DNA from: Asterias rubens
Lineage: Eukaryota > Echinodermata > Asteroidea > Forcipulatida > Asteriidae
Assembly: GCF_902459465.1 (NCBI RefSeq)
Contig: NC_047063.1
Coordinates: forward strand, 7,687,343 to 7,751,342
Length of the DNA stretch: 64,000 bases
Direction: 5' to 3'
Positions within the stretch are counted from its first letter, which is position 1; each line of letters opens with the position of its first letter. The translations under genes and the position numbers were made by a program. The notes below the pieces were generated by a model, which was not told where the DNA came from, made no database searches, and saw nothing but the letters and a program-made list of their open reading frames with translations. This document shows positions 54,826-64,000 of this stretch, in pieces.

Positions 54826-57387
54826 AAGGATGACGTCTGCATCGCAAACTTGTAAAATCTTCGATTTATCTTCTTGTTTGATTGTGAACAGTCAACTCAG
54901 TACAATGCTAAACAACTCATAAAGTGCGGGAGCAACCACAAGGATTACTCTCAAAATAATGCAGGAATGCACTCTGGCTCCCTTAGTACACCTAAAGGTG
55001 CAGATGGCTGTGAGATGGGTGTTGGGAATCTCCAAACCCACAGGTTTTCAGAAAGACAATGAAATCTTGCTACAAAAAAAAACAGGTGGCTCCACTATAC
55101 CAGAGGGTTAGATCTGGGTATAGGTCTTTATATCTGAACAAGTATACATGAATGCAAATACTTTTACCCCTCGAAAACTACATAACTCTGGGACCTGATC
55201 CCCCTCAAATTTAGTGAAACTACCCAGTGTAGGATATCAATGACTGCGACTCCCCTAGGATATTGCACTTTGGAGAACACCGTGAAATAAATATTAATGT
55301 GCCATAACTTAGTGTTAACCATCGCTCACTTTATGTGTTTTTAAAAAGACGCCGGTTGTGTGCGCTTCAACTGCGAGAGATGAACTTTCGACACTGAACA
55401 ACCATTGCATTCGTGGGTGTAAAACGATGGCCACTAAATGCCTTTCTTATTGTGTGTGTGTGTGTGGTATTAAATGGTATCATCAGTGCATGTTTCTGCT
55501 TAATCTAGTGTAGGCTACGAGGGGAACTGTATAGACGTACATTGTAAGTGTTGGTTCGAAGAGCGTGTGTTACATTGTACGTCATAAGTTACGTCAAGCA
55601 TGGTTTGCAAGCGTCAGTTTGTATCGTTACAACGAGCATCGGTTTCCTTTGAGCAACTGCTATATTATTACGTGAGCAAAAAATTGTAAGTTGTTTTCAC
55701 CGAGCTGTGAGAAGGTGAGGTTTGTAAAAATGGTAACATTCGTTGAAATAATGTATTGTATACTTTTGATTGAGGTACTTTCTCAAAGGGGTGTTTTCTT
55801 CTTCAGATTGTGAGTCATCAGTATACCATGTAGGAATAAGATCCTCCATGATCATACAAAGTGAGATGAATTCTGAAACAGATTTGGAGACACCTCAATG
55901 ACATTTCTTTTAATACTTTTCAATGGGGGACTTTAAGGACGCTAGGTATCAACATACTTGGTAGGTAGAACCATTGGTCTTAGTAATGTGCGCATACTCA
56001 GAACTACGTAAACAGAAATGACCTGGTGAGTCTACTGCCACCTAGCGTTTCAAAGTCTCCCATTCTCTGACTGGAAGATGGAAGGTTTGTGTATTTTGCA
56101 AAGTGTATAATGTAAAGGTTATTTTGGTCTGCTAGTCAACCGTTTTGGGTATGATAGGCTTATTATAGACATGGCTTAAACAGACCAACTTGCTCAGGCA
56201 ATAAATTCCTGAAGCTTTGTAGCTTAGTGCCATTGCCGTTTTACTTATTTTTCAAACAGTTTTCGAGAGCAGTTATTTTCTTTTCGAGATCAATGACTAC
56301 TTTTTAAAATAAAATTAACTGCTTTCCAAAAAACTGCTATTGGAGACAGAAAAAAACTGCTCTTCAGTGAAAATACAAATAACTTCTCTTGAAAATAAAA
56401 ACAAGTGCTATCGAAAATAAAAAACTTGTTTTTTGAAACTAGCCGCTTTTGAAAGTACACTTAGCGATTGCACTATTGAGCTTTCGTAGTAAAATGTCTT
56501 GGCTATAATTTCTTTAATTGTATAGTAAAATCCATGTTACTTTAAATTTGAACTTTTCTGCAGGAGGATAGATACAGGCTATAGCACAAAAATTGTCTGA
56601 AATTTATCTTGCATATATTAGCATGACCTCTTTGCCAAGCCTGATAAATAATTAATGTGTTATTTTATATCCGTGGATGGTAATTTGTATATTTTAAGCA
56701 AAGTTATTTATAGTGATATTTACATTTTGTAAACTTATTCCATGTCGACATACAAAATTTGTTCTGCCATGTAGTTTTGAAAACAATCTTCTTATGAAAG
56801 AAAATTGATGTGGACAAACCAAATACATTCAACAACATTGATCCAGATAGGCTCATTTAAATAATACCAATGTGTAACTTGACGGGGGGGGGGGGGGTGT
56901 GGAGTATACACAACTTTGGCACTTGGGCTGTGACTGATGTTTCACAGAAAATATTAAAATCTTGAATTTCATTTAAAAATTGGGGCCAATTGAATTTAAG
57001 ATTTTTTTTCCAAGTCTGATGGTCACAACTCCCCTCGACTTATATCTTTTTGTTAGAGTGTACTCTGTTTTGAAATATTTACTGAAATAAAAATGTAACA
57101 CGTTTATACAATGAATTAACCTACAAATAGTGGCATAATAGTTCGTACATTCCACCCTTTATCCACAATATTTAGTATTATCATTATATCGATCCAATTA
57201 ATGTTAGAACAACGTGTGAAAAATGTATAACGCATTTCATTAAGTTTTTTAGATAACTTTGTAACATAGAACAAGCACTCACTGTATTTATTGTGATACT
57301 GTCAAAATCAACGAGCTTTATTATTAAACAGCGCAGTGTGTAACTATTGAGTGTTGTATTGGTCCTTATTAATACTTCTTGTATGGC
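54826..57387 (+). other. Probable long 3' UTR and flank of the membrane protein gene
   Basis: Non-coding. Includes a (TG)n tract near 55448-55465, a run of 14 G at about 56884-56897, and AATAAA near 57086. No other gene seen. Confidence 0.35.
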
Positions 57388-57391
57388 TTAA

Positions 57392-57771
57392 AGACAGTGG
57401 ACACTATTGGTAATTACTTAAACTAATTATCACCATAAAACCTTTCTTAATTACGAGTAATGGGGAGAGGTTGATAGTATTAAACTTTGTGAGAAACGGG
57501 TCCCACTGAAGTGACATAGTTTTCGAGAAAGAAGTAATTTTCCACGAATTTGATTTCGAGACCTCAAGTTTAGAGTTTGAGGTCTCGAAATCAAGCATCA
57601 GAAAGCACACAACTTTGTGTGACAAGAGTGTTTTTTTTCTTTCATTATTATCTTGCAACTTCGACGACCGAGTGAGCTCAAACTTTCACAGGTTTGTTAT
57701 TTTATGCATATGTTGGGATACACCAACTGTGAAGACTATTCTTTGACAATTACCAATAGTGTCCACTGTAT
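57392..57771. mobile_element. TTAA element, family C, full length
   Basis: Bordered by TTAA at 57388-57391 and 57772-57775. Ends are AGACAGTGGACAC and GTGTCCACTGTAT. Contains the GATTTCGAGACCTC inverted motif. Confidence 0.8.
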
Positions 57772-57775
57772 TTAA

Positions 57776-58105
57776 AGGCACTGGACACCTTTGGTAATTG
57801 TCAAAGACTAGTATTCTTACTTTGTATCCCAACATTATGCATCAAATAACAAACCTGTGAAAAATTTAGCTAAGTAATTGGTCATCGAATTAACAAGAGA
57901 ACAATGAAAGAGTGACACACCCTTGTTCCATTGCTTTGTGTTCTTTCAGATGCTCAATAAAAGGCTTCAACTGTAGTATTTTACTAATGAGAAATTACCT
58001 CTTTCTCAAAAACTATTACTTCAGATGGGCCGTTTCTTACACTAATACTATCAAGTAGTTCTTCATTGCTAATTACCAAGTTAAGTGTTTATGCTAACAT
58101 AACCC
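57776..58105. mobile_element. TTAA element, family C, abutting the previous copy
   Basis: Starts AGGCACTGGACACCTTTGG directly after the shared TTAA (57772-57775). It is truncated at its right after TTATGCTAACATAACCC. Confidence 0.75.
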
Positions 58106-58159
58106 ATCAGGACAAGGCCTTGAAGGACCTAGGGGACGAGCATGGGACCCCTCAATAGA

Positions 58160-58419
58160 CCCTTCCCATGAAATATGTAAATTGTACATAGCGCGTGCGC
58201 ACTAACGTTTTGGTTGGCAAAATGAGGGAACATCGCGCTGTTTTGTACCATAGATATAGAATTAAAACTCTATTCTATATCTATGGTTTTGTACACGGCT
58301 AATGGGTGCGTGACGCAGACGCGATTGCGCGTCTGCTTAGTGCACAACTCTATGGCGTTTGCCAACCAACAGGGTATGTACGCATGCGTGAATGTAATTA
58401 ACACATTTCATGGGAAGGG
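58160..58419. mobile_element. Inverted-repeat element with nested hairpins
   Basis: CCCTTCCCATGAAAT at the left is mirrored by ATTTCATGGGAAGGG at the right, and TGGTTGGCAAA by TTTGCCAACCA further in. Within lie ACCATAGATATAGAAT ... ATTCTATATCTATGGT (perfect, 16 bp) and GCAGACGCGATTGCGCGTCTGC. About 260 bp, non-coding. Confidence 0.8.
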
Positions 58420-59574
58420 ATAAAAACAAATGATACATAAATAATTGCAAACTGAGTCACCCTTGGGGGCGCTTCTCCAATAGTTAATTCCACATGCATC
58501 GTTTCAAAGTTTTTCCTACGAAGATTCGATAGGCCCTATATTCCGTTAATTTGTTGGGCCCCCATTTGAGAGGTGTTTATTATTATACGACTTATACTTG
58601 AGGGATATTATGACACCACAATATTAATAAGGTGTACTCTGATTGATTTAAAGATGCTGTCAGGTTTTTGGCCCCAAACATTAAAAAATAGATTTATTTG
58701 AGTGAATGGTATTTCAAAGAGTATCACCCGCTCTAACGAAAAAAGGAAAGTTTAACTTTTACTTTTAATGGTTGTGAACCATGACAAAAATTTAAAACGT
58801 TTCTTATAAAACACATAAGAATTGGTCACGTGATATAATTATTGTCGGGATCCCGACAAAAACTAATTTTAAGCACTTTATTTCACTGCTATTAATTGGC
58901 GGACTTTGTCGAGCAATGACTCAAATGAAAGCTTGTAAATTTCTCGACCCCATCAAAATACATATTGAATTTAAATCAAAATTTTGGGGTCAAATCGGCC
59001 AAAAATCTGACATAGCATCTTTAACATCACACAAACAACAATATTACGAGGTAGTTTTCTTCAGTGAGCTATAGATTGTATTGTCTGAACTGTGCTCATG
59101 AAAATCTGTTCGACACAATGATTGAGATGTTCTGAAATGTCTTTTTCAATTATTGACAGCACTTACAGACAAGCAAACAATTAAACCACCAAAGAAAAAC
59201 CATATTGTGGCAAACACTTTGCATAGTTGATTGAATTTTATTTTGTTAGATGGTTTATAGCTCTTCTGGGATTCAAATAAACTCACTGCCAATCAAAATG
59301 ATAATGATTAAAATCATGATTTTCTCTGCATGGTGAGCACGGGGTCCAAAACATCTTAATTATTTACAAGTTTACTTGCATGAGTTATAAAACATATAAA
59401 ATAAGCCATAATCCCGGACATGACAGTCTACAACCACTGGTCACGAGAGGGTGCTATTTAAGTCGCATGAGAGACCGAGAACTTTGAGTCAAGAACTTTG
59501 TATGGTACTACCTTCATAAAACAAGATTTGTTAATCCAACTTTTGAAGTCATGTTTCATTGGGCATACTGAGTC
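58420..59574. other. Intergenic DNA, no gene recognised
   Basis: Nothing recognisable on either strand. Confidence 0.35.
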
Positions 59575-59645
59575 ACGCCAGCGCGTTTAGAACCAAGGTC
59601 ATTGGTTCAAATCCCATTCTAGCAAGAACAAATCTTTGTTCAACC
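59575..59645 (+). mobile_element. tRNA-like SINE fragment
   Basis: CACGCCAGCGCGTTTAGAAC and CATTGGTTCAAATCCCATTC give an anticodon-side and B-box-like head. The body is not recognisable. Confidence 0.4.
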
Positions 59646-62600
59646 CGAAACTATTTTTTACAAATTGTATACTCACTAAAATTGTTTCCTTATAACTTGA
59701 TTTATTTCACTTCAAAAATTAAAGGTAGCGTTACGTAATGACCCTGAAATAAAATGGTGTGTTTTCTATCCGAAAGCTTACTAGGTGGTGGTAATTTTAG
59801 TAAGCATCCTGCAAAATTATCACTATGAACCAATAAAACATTGAATCTTAGAAACGACGATTTCTGAGGATTGATGTTCGTTGCGAAATGCTGGAGAGAG
59901 GGCGCTGTCACCTGATCACGTAGTTGTTCAGTTTGAAAGTGACCCTGTACTTAACAAACGAACACTTCGGCCCCCCCCCCCCATGTGATTAATACAATTA
60001 CAATTCAGACCAGTTTTTCGATGTTAAGAGATTTACAATTTGATGACTAGGTTATTTAGGACTGCATATTATAGTCATAAATTAATACGCTGTTATAGCA
60101 CGTTGACAGCAAATTGGCGAGTGTAAACATTGTTTTATTGCGAACCGAAGGGGGTCAGAGAAACGTGACTTGTGAGAAGCTTTCCATTACGTCATCGAAG
60201 TCCGCTTCCGTGATGACACTGTTTTCAACTGGTTACCAATGAGACGCCTATGTATTTACGCTTAGCGGGAGAGGGTACCAATTACATCTTGATATGAATT
60301 ATTCATAACATTTTAGAGGTCAAGAAAACGTCATGCGCTACTTGCTTGTGTACATGACCCAAACCGTACAGCAGGCATGTGTACGTGATGTGTGTGTGAG
60401 TGAGTGACATGTGTACATACATAGACTAATTATTATAAACGTAAACCAGACAGAAGTTGACAACAAAACTCCACTCATCGGTCACTAATTGATTGCTTGT
60501 TCGTTAGAAGTGTGATTGAAAGGTAAGTTCAATGATGAACTAACATTGACAGACCAGGGTGGTTCAGATTTTTGTAAAGCTATCATTTTTAGGTTGTTTC
60601 AAGAAAATAAAGTGAAAATGTATTGAAGGAAGCCAGCCGAGGCCGTGGCAAAAGAAAAGGGGAGTCTACTATTTTGTAAACAAACATTCAGCAGACAACA
60701 CGTCAAGGGGGAAATTGTCAATGATCGTACACAACTCCCATCAATGGCGACGAGCCAAGTCTGCAAATACTCAGGACACCCACTCAGATCAGTAATAACA
60801 TTACTCTACATTTAGTAATAGATTAGTGTACTGTACGTACTAATCAGTAGGCCCCTATCTGAATGAAGTGAAAATACAAATAATGTGTCAGTCAGAATGT
60901 AGGGTAAGGGATTGTAGCCTGTCGGTTAGCGTTATTAGTATTAGTTTTTTTAGGCATGATCATGGATGTAATTCTTCCTCATCCACACTTCTAAAAGTTC
61001 TAGAAACTAAATAAAAGGCTCCCTAAAAAATAAAAGCCTTAGTTTCTTAGAGGTAAACCTCATCTATAAAATAAATAAACAAAAATATAGGCCCCTAAAA
61101 ATATAATTATATTAAAAAGTAGCCTCAGGCTCAACAAGGTCAAGGTTGTGATGGCTGAAGCAATGCAGCATGGAGATTTCTTCTACCTCTATCCTCCATG
61201 GCCGGAGTATTATGTAAAGTTGGCCCATATACACTATGTATAGATCCGATAACGTAACCCTTCTCTGCTGATGGCTAAGCCGGAGCCTTCACCCTATATT
61301 AGCTTGTTTTTTGGGTGTGTATTCAGTGTATAGTGTTATACTACACACAGCAAAAGTATCTATAGCTTTTTTAGTCCAGTTGTATGCACCATACAGTTGT
61401 TTCCAATTGAGCAATTTGTTTATTTAATACTGGACATCATCATAACAGAATTTATTCTGGTCCTTACGTAGGTGTTTAAACAGGCAGAGTCAAGGGAGAA
61501 CGCTGATCAAGAAGGCAAATCTTTGGGTTAAGGTTCCAACTCAAAAGTCCAAACAAACAGCGCGCACCATATTCCTGTTTTTACCATGCAGCCTGCACTT
61601 TACTTGGAAGAAGAAGAAGAAACATAAAAAGAAACAGCTAAATGCAAACTGATTTAAAAGTTCAGTAGCCAACCAAATGGTTTATGGAAGGTCGACCCTA
61701 CATTTAGCACTAGTTTAGCCATGCTACTGTAGCAGGGGCATTTTCTCTTTAAATAGTCTTTTAAAAAGGCTGAACTAGAAATTGACTGAGTCAATCCTAT
61801 AGTTGAAAACATGAATCCAGAAACCCACACCTTTTTGGATACTTACAAAAAGAATATATAGCAAATAGTATAGAAATGTCATCTGATAGGGCCTTCTTTT
61901 TAATCATCTTTCTTCAGCCCATGTTAATTTACCGTATTGAGGACACAACAGGGAAAATATACCCCATATGACACCATAATGTGCAGTGTTTTGTGTACAT
62001 GTAGGCCTACATGTACACATCAGGTCTTGAATTTCCGCCAAATGCTCTATTTACATGTATCTCTCACTTGTTTACATCTTTTACATACCCCCTGTTAGTC
62101 AGGTGGCTTAGCGAAATTACCGTTACACGGCGGACAAAAGCACCATTTTTGGCACAGGGCTTCCTAAGGGTCTATTAATTAATATTAGCCGAGGAGCCCT
62201 CCGGAATTTTTGTTATTTTTTACGTAAATCAGAAAATTTCAAAATGGCCGCCAAATATGACAAAATATAATTTTCTTGAGTCCTGGGAGTCATACAAACC
62301 CCAGGGTGGTTGCTTAATAAGTAACTTACAGGTAGTTGGACAATGTAGGAGTACTAAAACATTTTTTTTCCGGCTTTTTAAATATCGCAGATACTCAACT
62401 TTCAATCATCCCCCCCCCCCAGTTCAACCCGATCAAATCTCACCCTCTTAGGGGCGAATCCAAACATTCTGAAGAAAGGGGGTTTCTGGTCTATCAGTTT
62501 TTAGTTTCACATAATCATAATGCTCACCATACACAGATTATAACCCCCATTTACAGGATGTGATATATTAAAAAAAAAAAAATAACAATAATGACAACAA

Positions 62601-62821
62601 CTGTTTGTATAGCGCCAAATTACCAACTGTTATAGTTGTAACAATGTATTATTTTATTTATTTATTGTTTTCTTCTGGTTTTGTGGTGGAGCGGGAGGGC
62701 GATCATCCCCGATCATGAACATTGGTGGTTGCGCACATCATGTATACATTCTTGACAAAGTTATCTCTCTCTGCCTGTATCCGAGCCCCCAAGGTGCACA
62801 ATTCGGCTACCATTGATTCAT
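59646..62821. other. Intergenic DNA, no gene recognised
   Basis: C-runs at about 59973-59982 and 62410-62419, a (GAA)n tract near 61609-61620 and an A-run near 62571-62582. Frames at 62257-62451 and 62336-62563 span the C-run and are unsupported. Confidence 0.35.
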
Positions 62822-63307
62822 CTATGCACATGCGACCTGAGAAATAATCCAATGAGGATTGCCCATTAATCGGATGGCATTTGCGAGGCTGACAATCTGT
62901 GGCTGGGAGATCTCCTCTGTTGGGAGGCCCTGATCATTCTGCTGGAAGTTCTCCAGGACATCTCTAACATTTTTGAGAAAGCATTCTTCTTGAAGTAGCT
63001 TTGACGGCAGCCAGTATCTGGTCCTGAGAGCATCCATCACTAATAAAAACGACAGGTTTTCTGTGAGCCCAAACGCTCCACCTGAATCTGTCACAATCTT
63101 GTTCTTCTGCTCATGAGCTTGATCATAGGGATCACAGAAAATTAATTGTGAGTTGTCTTGGAAAGGACCAAGTGAAAAACTTCTCAAACTTATCATTGAT
63201 AAGGCAAGGAGTTCATCTCTGATGCGGACAGCAGGCATCCTACGTGAGTAGTTAACGTGGTTCAAGGCAAAGAACAGCAGTGTGAGTTCCTGCAAGACAA
63301 TCAACAT
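62822..63307 (-). CDS. Exon of a multicopy gene family with DQAHEQ and GLTEN motifs (partial)
   Basis: On the minus strand the frame reads through LLFFALNHVNYSRRMPAVRI and then DQAHEQKNKIVTDSGGAFGL directly followed by TEN. This arrangement (a NYxR block, a DQxHEQ-N box and a GG-x-GLTEN box) is one I recall from large families of uncharacterised proteins in cnidarians and echinoderms, possibly of mobile-element origin. A splice acceptor (TTGTCTTGCAG) would start the exon at 63289 in phase 0; otherwise the frame extends to 63307. It ends at a stop at 62822-62824. The expected upstream domains are not visible to the right, where minus-strand frames are closed, so the copy may be split by introns or broken. 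Function unknown. Confidence 0.55.
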   Translation of the reverse strand: MLIVLQELTLLFFALNHVNYSRRMPAVRIRDELLALSMISLRSFSLGPFQDNSQLIFCDPYDQAHEQKNKIVTDSGGAFGLTENLSFLLVMDALRTRYWLPSKLLQEECFLKNVRDVLENFQQNDQGLPTEEISQPQIVSLANAIRLMGNPHWIISQVACA

Positions 63308-64000
63308 ACAGAAAGAGGGGAGTCTTCTCTCTGTGAGCCCCGATGAAGATGAAAATGAGGTTTTTGTCTCATGATCAGGTCCAAGTACATGAAAGTAGGA
63401 TTTCTCCTCAGCATATTAATGTTTCTTCAAGCTGTGGCAGACTCTTTATCTTTGGTGCCCTCACTGAGCATGAAACCCTCACTCATGGAGATGTGCAGAG
63501 ACAAGAGAGTGATCTTGTGGGCTTGCCTATCGAGTTAGTGTGTGGGATGCCTTCAGATACAAGTCAGCCACACCAGATAATGCTACCTCTTAGAAAAATG
63601 TCGTCCGGTCCGGTTAGTAACTTCGAGCAGAGACATCCCCAATATTATTCCAGAGTGCCTTTTCTGTTAGCAGAACTTTTAGCACATGCTTACTCTCGCA
63701 GTGAGAATCTGGTCATTTCTACTGTACAGACTTTACCAGGGTGAACACAGGTTGGTCAAAGTAATGACTGGATTTGTCATGGACTAAGAAATTTTACAGT
63801 TTGTCTCTCAACATCCATTGTATGCTTGATCATAGCAGGAGTGGGGACTTCTCAAAGAATAGGAGAGTTTGTTGTTGTTTTTTGAATGCTCTACCCATCT
63901 GAGCACTCATCGACTGGAAACAAAACACTTATACAATCTGGCACCGTCTTTAAAGTTATGGCTGGTACATTATAGGCGTAGCAGCTGTCGGGAAAGAGTG
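63308..64000. other. Flank of the DQAHEQ-family exon, coding status unclear
   Basis: A 133-residue plus-strand frame at 63343-63744 has no recognisable domain and overlaps the probable upstream intron of the minus-strand gene. I see no other feature before the window end. Confidence 0.3.

Noticed and set aside
63343-63744. A 133-residue plus-strand frame
   Set aside because: No family resemblance, no clear start or splice context, and it overlaps the upstream side of a better-supported minus-strand exon.

Overview
The window looks like metazoan nuclear DNA, AT-rich and gene-poor, with spliced genes and very many interspersed repeats. The dominant short element (TTAA, AGGCAGTGGACAC at its ends), the tRNA-derived SINEs and the other small inverted-repeat elements resemble repeats I associate with echinoderms, most likely a sea star. 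That assignment is recognition, not a database result.

The main feature is an imperfect palindrome of about 14 kb (about 4188-18436). Its arms are about 4.8 kb (4188-9007) and 5.7 kb (12733-18436). Outside to inside, each arm holds the same blocks in mirror order: a single-copy outer block with a shared TTAA element, a short GC-rich minisatellite, a ~95-bp repeat array, a ~70-bp repeat array, a nearly identical core of about 490 bp, and a tandem array of tRNA-like units (12 on the left, about 15 on the right). The loop (9008-12732) is a satellite of about 11 copies of a 323-324-bp unit. No transposase or other long reading frame was found in it. The layout resembles a foldback element more than anything else I know.

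Right of the palindrome, 18.4-29 kb holds nested and abutting TTAA-flanked elements, a 3.4-kb array of ~41-bp repeats (22765-26195) and a retrotransposon gag remnant with a CCHC knuckle (26225-26450). A decayed CR1/Jockey-like reverse transcriptase lies at 29915-31330. A 5'-truncated Penelope-like element with a GIY-YIG domain and perfect 14-bp target-site duplications lies at 32967-34000.

Three host-type coding units are supported. A CARD plus death-domain adaptor (CRADD/RAIDD-like) has two exons at 34664-35057 and 35542-35924. A small two-helix membrane protein has exons at 53932-54021 and 54638-54825, with a phase-compatible candidate first exon at 39305-39380. A minus-strand exon of a multicopy gene family with a DQAHEQ...GLTEN motif lies at 62822-63307. 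The remainder is introns, UTR and intergenic DNA with SINEs, small inverted-repeat elements and minisatellites. Repeat boundaries were set by eye and are usually good to about 10-20 bases.
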